From positions 14,260,001 through 14,324,000 of the forward strand of contig NC_045130.1 in the NCBI RefSeq assembly GCF_007655135.1: a stretch of DNA of 64,000 nucleotides. The letters run 5' to 3'. Positions 46,871 to 58,271 of the stretch are shown here, piece by piece. The stretch is from Punica granatum (taxonomy: Eukaryota; Streptophyta; Magnoliopsida; Myrtales; Lythraceae). The stretch's first letter is position 1. Every line of letters starts with the position of its first letter. Below the pieces are notes generated by a model. That model was not told the origin of the DNA. It did not search any database and was given only the letters and a program-made list of their open reading frames with translations. The translations under genes were made by a program, and so were the position numbers.

Positions 46871-49800
46871 TATAATAAATCACTGTAATTTTAGTACAGT
46901 TATCCTTATATATTTGCCTTTGCTTGTTGCTTGTCATCAGACGCTTTCCCTGAGCCATATGGGTTGGAGCTGAATACAATTGAAAAAACTGTTAGATCTG
47001 GTATAAGCCAATCTGCGGAATCTAGATGGAATGACTGATCTGATGTAATTTTCAATTATCAGGGTTTAGTTTAATATAAAAAAAATAGATCGATGTGCAG
47101 TAACTTTCATCTCTCGATGGCATTTTGGGCAATTTACTCTTCTAATTTATTTGGTTGGTATTTATTTATTTATAAAACAATTAAAGTAGGTCCCTCTTTT
47201 CCATAGGGCGAGCGTACATGTTTTTTGTAATTTCTTTCCCCTTTTTTTTTTGTCTTTTCCACATTAAAATGTTATCTTTTATTTACATGTTCTACATTTT
47301 TTCGGGTTTGTACGAAAATTCAATGAATTTGGAGTAATCCAACCGTGTTAGGCTAACTAAGTGGCCAAACTCTCTCAATAGGTAATTTTCTCTACAAACT
47401 CAAATTTGCCTCTTACTTTTATCTATTATGACATTATTATTTGTCTATTTGTATTTTCTATTTCTTTCTAGGTTTTAGAGCATGATATTTGGAAGTCGAA
47501 TGAGTTCCGAGTAATCTAACCCGTGCTAAGCCTACTAAATGGCAAGACTTGAATTTACCCCAATTTTTTTTTACTTTTATCTATTAAAATAGTATTATTT
47601 GTCTATTTACATTTTCTATTTCTTAGTTTTGTGTATGTGAATGACTTGAGAATTTTCTGCTTGGGTTAAAGAATAAGTAGTTGTCTTAGGTATGTTTATT
47701 GGAATTTACATCAATAGAAAGCACATATTATGTGGTTTATTTTGATTGTTTGGGAGACTTATCATGGTAGGAAATTTGGAGAATGACCTAAGTAGTAATT
47801 TGAGCTTGAAATCAGTTTGTTATGGAAGTGTAGTGTATGTGCTAATGGCTTGATTATTTCTTGTGTCTGAATGCGTATTCCTTGCGAATTCGATGGTAAT
47901 GAACCAATCGAAGAACTAAATCGGGAAGTAGAGGGTTAATCCGCTGAAATTTTACTTTTCTAAGCTAGGTAAGAGAGGGATCGGTTCACGAACTGATTTA
48001 GTGGGTCACCAAATTGGAGAAGTGAAAGGCAAGATCTAAGTTGGAGCTTCAGAACAAAGATGAAATGAATTGGAAGCAGATGTGGCTGAGCTTTAGTTAT
48101 GATTTCCTTGTTTAGTTGCTATGTTAGTTATTCGATTAGCTTTGGTCTCATTCGCTCGATTTAATTATAAAAAACTTTTAATATTTTGCTGAGATATTAG
48201 TAAGATTTTTTTCAAAGGTTGATGTTCATTAATTTCTTTGTGCTTGGTTAAAGAATAAGTTTGGGACTTGAGTATATTTTCCAAAATCTATCTACATAAT
48301 TATTAGACCACTATTAAGATTTGGGTAGAGGGAAGCACCTCAGGTTCCCCATTGGTTAAGTTTCTCATGAAATCGGCATCAGGATCAATTATTGTTTTAG
48401 CTCCAAACGATTACTGAATTCAGTTAAGTATCAGAGTCAAGATGCGTCACAACTATGCAAATATGATTTCGCAAGGATTCTTTACAAGCGAGGTTCAGAG
48501 GTATTATTTCAAGAAGTTCCTGTGACTTTTGAGCATATATGTCATTGGGATATTTCGTGGAGTATCAATTGTTCAATGTTGTCTGTTATCCTACGCTCTC
48601 CGGTCCTAGTAAATGGTGATTCCATATTATTTTCTTCTTTATATCTGCAACCAGTCAGGGTTTATGTTGCTGTGAGAATGATCTGACAGAATCGAGAGAA
48701 TTGTTGTTATGTTTATTGAACAGGATCTTACTTGGTTTTCATCATTGATCTCGGGATTCTATTATTACTTAGCTTCATACTTTTAGACTAGCATCATCAT
48801 ATGAGTTCAGCATGGGTTTCCGGTATTCGAAATTATTGCTATCAACATCCTACTTTTGCATGGATAATTATTCCACTGGAAAAGCTTTTAGATTGAGACT
48901 GGCTAATTCTACAATCAACAAGGACATATATCAATCTTTTGATCACCCAAGGCAGATTTGGGGTTTATTTCAATTTGTATATCCCAGCGACATGGCAGAA
49001 ATTCTATGAATTAGGTTTTGGACAGAGTTTTCAATATTCAGACTTAGGAATTTTAGAGGTATTTATTTCTATCAAAGAGACAGTTAGAAGCCTTGAGAAT
49101 TGTTCTACATTGAAAAGTGCAATTAAGTACTGGTCAGCTTATTTGATATGCGGGTTAAAAAGTTGGTTGTCTTGCTAGAAACTTTTGATCACCTTCATCA
49201 CGGTTGCTTTCGGGATACAGACTTGGATATTCTATAAGAGTTGGGCTCTGGTCATCCGATTTATTATAGTGGCTTGGCGGAAGCTTGGTAGCCCATGAAG
49301 GTGTTTGGAAAAGTCAGTTCAGAGAAGATATGGGGATCTGAGGGTGCTATAATCCTTAATGCTCTAACTTTTCGGGGTCACAGTACCGTCATAACTCTGT
49401 TGCGAAGAAATGCAACCCTATGGCTATATTGATTGGTTGTATTGTATATTGTTTGTCTGGTATGATTGTTGTAGATGTGATGATTTTTATGATTGCTATA
49501 GATATGATGATTGTTGAGATTGTCTAAAGTTATTCTATGAAAGACGTGTTCTTGTTAGAGTTTAATCTGTCAAGTCATTTGTGTTGTGAGTTGCTATGGA
49601 TTGCTAATGAAAGGATATTTGATGTTTATGTTATATTGGATATTAGAAAAATGGTTGGAAGGGTTGTGTGTATTTGTTAGTAGGACTTAAATTTAGTTAC
49701 TATATTGGATAAAATTAATTTTTTTAATAGGTATAGGTATATATATATATATATATATATAATATACTGCGTATGTGTGCGAGTGAGTAGATAGTTGGAT

Positions 49801-50061
49801 TGGATGTAGTTGTATTGTTTATTTACATAATTGATTGTTAGAAATTAAATATTTATTTAATAATAATTCATTTTGCTTTGAAATATAATGCTCACTAAGA
49901 TGCAGCTCACACTTTGCATATATTTTTCAGATGAGCTAGAAGCTAGACTAGCAGCACATGAGAACTCTTTTGATATCCGAGGATCAGCTCGGAGGACTAG
50001 GACTAGGTAGGAACCTTAGTTATTTAAAAAGTATTCTTTTTGTATATAATGTATTTAAATA
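46871..50061. other. AT-rich spacer with retroelement-like debris, no gene seen
   Basis: The left end is presumably old intron of the HisRS copy. The rest has no frame longer than about 80 residues and no recognisable protein motif; the frame at 48812-49178 matches nothing known. An AT dinucleotide run lies at about 49738-49760. The style suggests the inside of a decayed LTR element, but this is unproven. Confidence 0.45.
47290..47632. repeat. Imperfect tandem duplication, unit about 170 bases
   Basis: Two successive units share GGAGTAATCCAACCGTG / CGAGTAATCTAACCCGTG, an ACTTTTATCTATTA stretch and TATTATTTGTCTATTT followed by TTTTCTATTTCTT. The copies are clearly diverged, so the event is old. 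No function is suggested. Confidence 0.6.
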
Positions 50062-50273
50062 TGTTACGACCTGAAATTTTTATTTAGTTTGGTTTAGTGA
50101 TCAATTGAAAAAAGAAAATTACTCTCTTTTGAGATGTATATACATATTAGAGCTTGCTAGATTGGTTTTATATTTTTGGGAATTATAGAAAGCCAGTTTT
50201 ATGTGAATAGTTATGTGGTAATCGATATCGAGGGAATATAGAGAAAAGTCAGCTGAAATTTTGGATCGTGACA
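50062..50273. mobile_element. Short LTR-like element
   Basis: The segment starts TGTTACGACCTGAAATTTTT and ends GAAATTTTGGATCGTGACA, giving TG...CA ends, with the terminal 19 bases forming an imperfect inverted repeat. TGTCACGAYCC ends are typical of plant gypsy LTRs, here read on the minus strand. No clear 5-bp target duplication is visible. It ends just before block 2 begins. Confidence 0.45.
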
Positions 50274-50283
50274 ATCACCCCAC

Positions 50284-51728
50284 CATGCAAAACTTGGAAA
50301 TCGTTGAACAAATCTACTGGAAAAGGAAAAACGAGTTTTTAATAAAACAACAGAAGTTTCACAGATAGTCTCATGGCGGACAGCGCTAAAATGTCTCTCC
50401 AGCTCAAATGGCGGAACGATATTGCAGCACTCAGCATCAGCTTGTGCTGGTGCAGCGAAACCTGATGCTTGTGAGCAACACCTAGCACTCGGTTGCTACA
50501 TGATAATTCTAACATGTCTTAGAATACTCTTGTTCGTTGATAACCTTAACTTTTTGCCGAAGACCACGTATCCTATCCTATCAACTTGGAATTTTGACAT
50601 GTTAAGTTAATCAAAACTTAAGAAAAATAGATCTATAAGTAAGAAGATGGAGAGGCGTGCAAAGCTTTTACAGGTTAGTGAGACCACAAACTTCCGACAA
50701 CCGATGCAGCGATCCAAACCCGAGGGGATCTGGGCATATGAGAGAGAGTGGGGCAGAGGAGAGAGGCGGGAAAGGGTGGAGGAGACAGCCAGACAGGAGA
50801 GGAGAGAGAGTTTTTTTTTTAATCTTATCTTTCATTTTATTTATTTTATTTTAATTAAAAATTTTAAAAAATGAAGTTTTTATTGTAAAGATCATGCCAC
50901 GTTGTCATATCAATGGTAGAAACGGGATGGGAAAGAATGTAGGCCCAAATGATTTTTATTCCTAAGAATAAACAACTGTTTGAGGGGAAATTCTAACAAG
51001 ACATAGTGTTGGGGTGACATATTTGGTACGTCAATTCAATTGTTAGTCTTTGGTTCAAGTGTTTACTATTTGGGATGGACTGTACAAAGTATTAAATATT
51101 TAAACTGAAATACCAAATACTTGAACTAAAAATATTCCTAGTCTTGCTATCATAGTTCATATATTATGAATAAAGATATTTGTCTTTTGATAAGCCAGAG
51201 AAAAAGGTTTTGGGGCAATGGCTTCAGGTTTGATATGAACTGGAGAGTGTTTTATATTTTTCGGTTATAAGAGAGGCATAATGAGCTTGACAGGAGAACT
51301 AATTTCCGTCGATGAGAATCAAAGAAAAAAAATAATTTTAATTTTAGCACTTTCCATGTGAGCACTCACGCTCTTAAACAGCCCAAAAAGGGAAGGCCCG
51401 ACAATTCAGGTGAGAGCATCTAAGCATGACACGCACGAGAAACGTTCTCCTTGTCGTAAGATCTGCGTTTAATGTCAGCTTTAGACATCATAGGATTCCA
51501 AGCTCCAACGACTTTTTATCGCTTTGTCTTATATCTCTCGACTCCATTGCTGCCCCTTCACACTAAGTCCAAGATGAACAATCGGATGAACTAGCAAACT
51601 ATTCCATACTAAAAAGCTTCAATGTAACCCTCTAAGAGTTCACATTCTGTTGTTAATACCCCAAAAGATCTATTGGACTAGTTGTTATAGTCACATCAGT
51701 CGATCTCTTCTCTGTGTGTGCCTCGAGG
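50284..51728. other. Upstream region of DUF604 copy C
   Basis: Matches 30663-32300 throughout with small deletions. No intact gene is present; the short frames at 50422-50874 are mutated counterparts of non-genic sequence in block 1. The final 500 bases carry the conserved promoter and leader. Confidence 0.5.
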
Positions 51729-53579
51729 ATGTCGCTGCAGACTTGCCAATTCTTGGTGAAGCAGAGATTCAGCCAGCTGCTGCCCGGAGGCCCGCCCAGG
51801 GCAATGGCTGTCTCGGGGCTCTTGTTGCTTCTATTCTATGTGTTCTCCTTCAATTACTGGTCCAGCCAATATCATTCCGATCTCCACCTCCCCTTTGCGC
51901 ACAAGTGGCGTGCCTGGTCGTCGGGCGGCACCGACACCGATACTCCGACCAACCTCAGCCACGTCGTGTTCAGGATTGTTGGTTCCTTGAAAACGTGGAA
52001 AGGCAGGAAGGCCTACCTTGAATCCTGGTGGCGGCCAAAAACGTAAGATGGTACGTGATGGTAGATGACGACTCGGTGCTCTTCATGGACAACAAAGTAC
52101 AAGTGCTGTCAAAGTATAACCCCAACAAGTACTACTACCTTGGTGCCAGCTCGGAATCTATTCTCTCAAACGTTTACATGTCGTTCGAGATGGGCTTTGG
52201 AGGAGCTGGTTTCGCCCTAAGCTCCCCCTTGGTGGCAGGGATGGCAAAGAAATTAGATGGGTGTCTTAGGAGATACCCAAACATGTGGTCCGACCATCTT
52301 ATTTATATATGCATACTCGACCTAGGAGTTGCTATATCTCGGCAAAAGGGGTTTCAACAGGTATGGAAAATGTTTTCCAAGTTGTCCGATCTTTACTGTA
52401 CGCGGAGATATATATCCGAAAAAACTCAATGCTTCTGTCTTGACACTCTTAGACGCTGCAATCTTTGAACTCGTATTCCTTGCAGATTGATCTGCATGAT
52501 AATATAGCAGGCTTCTTGTCATCACACCCGCAGTCTCCTATCCTTTCCCTCCACCACATCAACCTGGTGGATCCAATCTTTCCATCCATGAACCGATCCG
52601 AGTCAATCAGCCACCTCTTGAAGCCTGCAGGAGTCGATCAATCCCGACTCTTACAGCAAACCATATGCTACCAAGGGGAGAAAAATTGGTCCATTTCCAT
52701 CTCCTGGGGTTACTCCGTCCACATTTATGAGACTGCAGTGCCTCGGTACGTTCTTCAGATGCCCATTGAGACGTTCAGGCCTTGGATCAAGAATGCAAAG
52801 TGGCCCATGTTGATGTTCAACACAAGGCCGGCCAAGAATGACCCCTGCGAGACTCCGCATTGGTTCTTCTTCGAGTCCATAGAGAGCGAGAACAAGGATG
52901 TCTTTGTTACGACTTACACTAGAGCAGAGAAGCGTCGGCTCAGCCCTTGCTCACTTGGTGGGAACCACTCTGCAGATCGTATCAACAGAGTTCAGGTGTT
53001 TTCTCCTGCGAAAACATGCCTAGAGGTAATTAGAAACCATTGATCATTTCATTTTTCTTACATCAAAATCGTTTTTTCCCGATCACTAGCTAGATAGGAT
53101 TATTACAGCCCGTTTTGGAAGTTCAGTTTTGAACCGATCTTATAGTTGGATGAGCTAGGACGATCTGGTTCTTGAAATGAAGGATAAAACTGTTTCAATT
53201 GGCTTAACTATTCTCTATCAAACCAATTGGATCAAATTATCCTCCATTGATTAACATTAGGAGCTTTTTACCTGTCTGAAAATGCATCTGAAAGATGAAA
53301 TCAATACTAGATTTTCATGATTTCGTGAATTAGCTCATTCCTAATCCATCTCCATGCACTTTTAACCTGTTTCCCATATTTGGTACATGAGGCCCCCCCA
53401 ATTATTATTAAGAACTTGCAGCCTCAACAGACAGTCGATTCAATCCTCAATTCGGTTGTATATATGTCTTTTCACAGGCAGGAAGAGCAGAGTGCTGTGA
53501 TGTAGTGTCTCTTTCAGACAACACCACAACAGTCAGAATCAGGCCTTGCATGGAAGCTGAAGAGATTGCCATTGTTTAG
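51729..53579 (+). pseudogene. DUF604 glycosyltransferase copy C (internal deletion, frameshift)
   Basis: Exon 1 starts normally (51729, MSLQTCQFLVKQRFSQLLPG, same anchor as copy B) but breaks at 52039-52041. About 185 bases present in copy B (32612-32796, from NISRGYLFLDG to FRQGDN) are replaced by one base. The frame shifts, and translation ends within a few codons after ESWWRPKT. Beyond the break the remainder of exon 1 (to 52360), exon 2 (52486-53025) and exon 3 (53478-53579) keep their reading frames and splice sites, with the DxD motif as VDDDSVLF. The loss takes out conserved lumenal sequence, so even a frame-restoring splice would give a defective enzyme. Confidence 0.88.
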
Positions 53580-54395
53580 CTCCGGATATATATAAGTATT
53601 AAACATGAAGATCATTGATTTCATTTTTCTCTTTCTATGTGAATGATTGTTTTTCGGGGGCAAAAAAGCCTATACCGATCTCAAGAATGTAAACTGTGTC
53701 ATCAATCGGTTCAGCATACAAATATCTGCTCCAAAGAATGTCATATATGGGGCAAAACCGATTCTGACTATCGGATAAGTACATGGTGATATGGGCATTG
53801 CTCTTCCTGGTTAGGGAGTTGAATGGAGTCTGTACACATTAAAAGATTTCTTTTGGATTACGAAGCTTGTGTCCCGTTTCTCAAATCCATAGTTTCACTA
53901 GTGGTAGATGGAACTTCAACTTCCATTACGACACAGAGAAACACTAATTCTACCAAGATCTCAGCGATATTAGGTCGGGTAACTTAAAAGTTGCCGAATG
54001 ATTCAACTTAGACATTACATCATGTATAAACTGCAGCCATATAAAGCCGAAAGGGAAACATAAAAAAATCCGTAAAAAAGAAAAAAGAAATACGAGCCGA
54101 GCCTACCGAGAAAAAAAAAACAAACGACACCTAAAAGCCTGGTTAGTAATTAGGTCCGGTTTGTCCTTCAATGTCTATTGTCGAATCAGGCTTCGGGTCC
54201 TGGAAAGGCAACTCGACAGGACTTGGCCTAACCCAAATTGAACCAACTTTAATCAATCTAAAATTCAACTTATCTAATTAAGAAGAAAAAATAAAACAGC
54301 AAACCTAACCCACTCACTGCTCAATCTCCTCCCCCTGCCCTAATTCAATAAATTAACGTATGTGTTTATTTCAATTTAATTAAATAAGGGCTTAA

Positions 54396-54708
54396 AATTA
54401 GTTAAAGTTAGTGTTATTTTTTAACTCTACTCCACTTATTTTCAATTCAACAACATAATTATTACTATTCCCTTTTTCTTTAATTTTTTTAATCATTCAA
54501 TTCAATTTTTAACACTAAATTCTCTAATTTATTCATTACTTTTTCTACAATTCAACAATAAAATCTTACTTTCTCTCAACTATTCATTATTTTTTCACAC
54601 TTTTTTCTCATTATTCAAACAACACAATCATTACAACCCAATTAAATATACATATATATAAAGTTGGAGTAGAATTGAGCTTAACTCAACTCTAAAACCA
54701 AATGAGCT
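54396..54708. mobile_element. MITE, shortened block 2 copy
   Basis: The right end AACTCTAAAACCAAATGAGCT matches the terminal repeat of the MITE at 35144-35483, and the AT-rich interior aligns. The left terminal repeat is eroded: the TTTGGTTTTAGA segment is missing. It sits at the homologous site, so it was inherited with the block. Confidence 0.65.
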
Positions 54709-55668
54709 ATAATTTATAATAAAGAGGTACATGTAGTCTCACCGAAATATTGAACTTGGAACATTTTAGTCACTAGCGAGGGAATGCGCCATTGTTGTAC
54801 ACCTCTTTGATTATTATCACTTAATTTCATAACTAATTAAGTTAATTTTTAAACACTTCATTTATGAAGCGCCACCTAAGTTTGTCGCATTAATTAATTA
54901 ATTATTATTTTTTTTGTTCCTTTTGAGTGAATTATTGAGTCGATCAAATGTTGGGACGAGTACATTTAGAAGTAACTAATAATATTTTGTGCTACGATTG
55001 CCTTTTTTTTCCCTTTTTAATGTGATGACAGATGAGAACGATGGACCTATGGTGTTATATGGCATATAATTACAATTGGCATAGAATTAAAAGCATTTTT
55101 TTAACTTGCAAAATCGGGTTATTCGAGAACCGACTAACGGTCGATTTTTCACATTGTATATGGTCTCTGTAGGGTTTTATCTTCAAAATTATCCGTCGAA
55201 AAATTCGGAACCTAAAAATAAAACCTGACTGCCCTTTACAACTCTAGCAGCCGATGCAAGATTTGTACTTACAGTTGATTGAGCAAAAAATCATGAATTT
55301 TCTCTATCTTCCCAAGTTTAACCCGAAATATTTTTATCACAAAAATACATCAATTTCCATTTTTTTCTTGAATTTGGCATCCTTCAGTTTTTTTCGTATA
55401 TTTTCCCTAATGTGGAAAACCAAATTGTTGACATGGTATTAAAAATTCAAGAGAATATGAAATGTAGAAGAAATTCAAAAGAATAAGAAAAATTCAAAAT
55501 TACAAAATATTAAGAATATATTAGAAAAGTTCAAAAAAATTCATAAAAAGATACAAAAAAAATAAAATACAAACAATAAAAAATAGGAAAGGAAAAAAAT
55601 ACAGAAATATAAAAAAAATTCTAGAAATGTTCCATAAAAATGTCTCGTGTTTCGTCTATACTTATCAA

Positions 55669-55735
55669 ATGGAGTTCCAACTCCCCCGTGGGAGGAGTCC
55701 TGCTGCTAGATTTTCACTTGCGGCCTCGCTGCTGA
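55669..55735 (+). pseudogene. Relic of a receptor kinase first exon in block 2
   Basis: ATGGAGTTCCAACTCCCCCG followed by GGGAGGAGTCCTGCTGC repeats the relic at 36473 (MEFQLPRGRSPAARFSLAAS). It is cut off after about 22 codons and joined directly to the GAGTGGTGCTGCTGAGTTG sequence that lies several hundred bases further on in the other relics, so a deletion followed. It is non-functional. Confidence 0.55.
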
Positions 55736-55975
55736 GTGGTGCTGCTGAGTTGAAACCAATCCACCTATTAGTTAGTGGAAGACCCCTTTGTGGAAAAACC
55801 AATCCAACTTGCAATTGCTACCACTTTATCTGCAGTAGATTCGAACTGGGGAGGAGTTGGTTCAAGTTCAATCACTTAGTGGAAGACCAATTTGTTGAAT
55901 AGTTGACCTTGTTTCCAGAACTTGAATCTTCCCCCTCCCCTTTTTATGAGCTTCATTTACTTTAAGTTTTTTATT

Positions 55976-56090
55976 TCTTTTTTTTTTTTTTTTTGGTAGA
56001 AGAAGGAAGCTAGCGCCTGTATATTGCAGAAACAACAAGACCACTAACAAATACAACGACCGGGGATGGAGGACCCCCACACAATCTCCA
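55976..56090 (-). mobile_element. 3' end of a LINE-type retroposon with poly-A tail
   Basis: On the minus strand, a sequence ending TATACAGGCGCTAGCTTCC and TTCTTCTACC runs into an A tract of about 18 bases (55978-55994 as T on the plus strand). A unique 3' sequence ending in poly-A is the mark of a 5'-truncated LINE or similar retroposon. No coding part remains, and block 1 lacks it. Confidence 0.5.
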
Positions 56091-57034
56091 AGTTGAACTT
56101 GAATATTGCCGCTTTAGTTTCTCAATGAATTACGTTTCTAGTTTATTGTACTTCTTTTAACGTAATAAGTTTTTATTTTGACAATTGTTGACGAGAGAAA
56201 AAAAACTTCATATCAACGAAATATTATTTGACATGTAATTTTATTGGGTCTGTTCGCCTAGCTTTTAATTATTAGCTTTTTTTCCCCCCTTGGTAAAGTG
56301 GCGTTGCATTTTTTTAACTCGATCAAAAAATGTAATGAGAACATCTATCTACGCCACCAATCCAATGCACAAACTTTAACTGAGAGCAAAATAAATAAAT
56401 ATTAGTTTTTTTTTTCGACATGCTCGAGATGGCACATTAGTAATTTTACAAGGGTGACCACCAATAATTTCGTATCAGTCATGATTTTATAACCATCAAG
56501 ACTTGCAAAGTCTTCCGAGCACAACAATAGTCATGGCACTAACAACAGTCCCTGTTGTCCTTGTGATTGATCACTACTTGCACAAATCGCGTAAAAAGAA
56601 AAATGTTTTCCAATTTAAATGAAAACAAAACATATTATGCTTTTATCAAATCGAATGTTAATTTAAACATAAATTGGCAAACAAATTTATAATCGGTGAA
56701 AGAGGCAGTGTCAACTCTCTGGGTCCAGCAGAGGAACCAAGGAGAGGACAAACTACACGTTCGAGAGGAGCAAGGAGAGGAAAATGTACAAGTTCGAGAG
56801 GAAGGGGAAGACGAAAAGCAGTCATCGAAATGAGAAGCTTGAGTGGTGCTGCCAAGTTGAAACCGATCCGCCTATTAGTTAGTGGAAGACCCCTTTGTGG
56901 AAAAACCAATCCAACTTGCAATTGCTACCACTTTGTCTGCCGTAGATTCGAACTGGGGAGGAGTTGGTTCAAGTTCAATCAGTTAGTGGAAGACCAATTT
57001 GTTGACTACTTGACCTTGTTTGCAGAACTTGAAC

Positions 57035-57100
57035 TTGGAAGACTCGAACACGAGACCTTACTTAAGCGAAACAAGCGTCGAACCGCTTAAACCAACAATC
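57035..57100 (-). mobile_element. tRNA-derived SINE-like head
   Basis: On the minus strand an A box (TGGTTTAAGCGG, 57094-57083) and a B box (GTTCGAGTC, 57049-57041) lie 45 bases apart, the same spacing as in the SINE at 1711. No acceptor stem surrounds them. The body and tail are not clear, so only the Pol III head is called. Confidence 0.5.
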
Positions 57101-57151
57101 GTTGGTTAAATATTAGTTTAAATTAATGGAAAATATATAATATAACGAGTA

Positions 57152-57271
57152 AAATGCAATTTGTCCCTTGACCTTTGAGCCTAGCGGCATATTGCCTCTC
57201 GACTCGACCTTAAATGCAATTTGTCCCCTGACCTTTGAGCCTAGCGGCATATTGCCTCTCGACTCGACCTT
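57152..57271. repeat. Two tandem 60-base units
   Basis: The unit starting AAATGCAATTTGTCCC and containing GAGCCTAGCGGCATATTGCC is present twice, at 57152 and 57212, with one visible difference (CCTTG/CCCTG). Such near-identity suggests a recent local duplication inside the terminal arm of the surrounding foldback element. Confidence 0.9.
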
Positions 57272-58165
57272 AAAAATTTGCAGAATACCCCCTAATGTAT
57301 TTCAAAAGAAGCAAATTGCATCCCAGCTCCTTCTTTCGGTCATTTTCTGGCCAAAAGTTAATTTATTATTGCTATATTAATTTGAGAACTAAGAAAATAT
57401 TTAAAAAATAAAAAAATCGTAATTGTTAGAAAATAATCGAGAGAGATGAGGGAGAGAAGGAGACGGTGGTGGGGGGTAAAGATGGTGATAACAGTAGCGT
57501 GGAGGATCTTTTGGAGGTGGCGGCACTAATTTGGCCAAGGAGATAGCGACCACCGAAGGAGGAAAAGAGGAGATGTCTGAGGTGATGGAGATGGAGGGGA
57601 GGGGCAGAAGGTTCAGGTGGGTCAGCATTGGGGCTATATAGAGGGCAACTTGGCAAGGGAGAAGAAGACGGCGTAGCGGCAGGGAGGGAGGGGGTTAGCG
57701 ACTGGGGAGGGGACATAGTGGAACGAGAGGAAGCAGGGGTTAGTGAGACAATAAACATCACTCAGTCGGCAGAAACAAGAGCAAACAACGCAATCTCCAT
57801 GAATGAATTTATCACAATCTCCATGAAAAAGATCTCTCTTATCACCTTCCTCACATTTGCCACTTAATCAAGAAGAACCCAAATCCTAAGCGCACAAACA
57901 TCCCCCCACCCCTTGGGTCTTTATTTGGACGTTCTTCTGCTTTTTCTTTTTCAATTTTTCCAATTTTAAAATTATTTTATGAATTTAAAATTAATAAATT
58001 AATAAGAAATTAACTTTTGGCTGAAAAATGACTGGGAAAGTAGTAAGGGTTGCACTTTACTTCGTTTTAAATAGGTGATGGGGCATCTCGCAAAATATTA
58101 AAGGTCGGGGGAGATTTGCCACTAGGTTCAAAAGTTAGGGGATAAAGTGCATTTGGCTCTAATAT
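57152..58165. mobile_element. Foldback element with long imperfect inverted arms, inserted upstream of receptor kinase copy 2
   Basis: The left arm (57212 to about 57400) and the right arm (about 57960-58165) are inverted copies at moderate identity. For example, GAGCCTAGCGGCATATTGCC on the left corresponds to the inverted GAACCTAGTGGCAAATCTCC on the right, and both arms hold GCCAAAAGTTAATTT. The loop is purine-rich. The matching place in block 1 (near 39575) has no such element, so it arrived after the blocks separated. Ends and target duplication are unclear, and the loop encodes no transposase. Confidence 0.7.
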
Positions 58166-58197
58166 AAATCTACCTATCTATTTTAAAAGAGAAAGCC

Positions 58198-58206
58198 TTT
58201 AAATAG
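58198..58206 (+). promoter_or_regulatory. TATA-like element of receptor kinase copy 2
   Basis: TTTAAATAG lies 66 bases before the ATG at 58272, exactly as in copy 1. The foldback element ends about 30 bases upstream of it, so most of the upstream promoter differs from that of copy 1. Confidence 0.5.
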
Positions 58207-58271
58207 CAAAGTCACTGAACTGGCCGAGTCAAAAGCTCCATAAATCTGCTTTCGTTCTCTGCACGTACTGA

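Larger units (their letters stand above)
53580..58197. other. Spacer of block 2 between DUF604 copy C and receptor kinase copy 2
   Basis: There is no intact gene. Landmarks shared with block 1 are a shortened MITE (54396-54708) and a receptor first-exon relic (55669). Block-specific insertions (LINE tail, SINE, foldback element) are listed separately. The open frame at 56674-57090 has no ATG start and is the block 2 form of the RG-rich repeat. Confidence 0.6.

Noticed and set aside
57430..57890. Purine-rich frame in the loop of the foldback element as a gene
   Set aside because: It is simple-sequence GA/GGA DNA with no conserved motif, inside a transposon loop.
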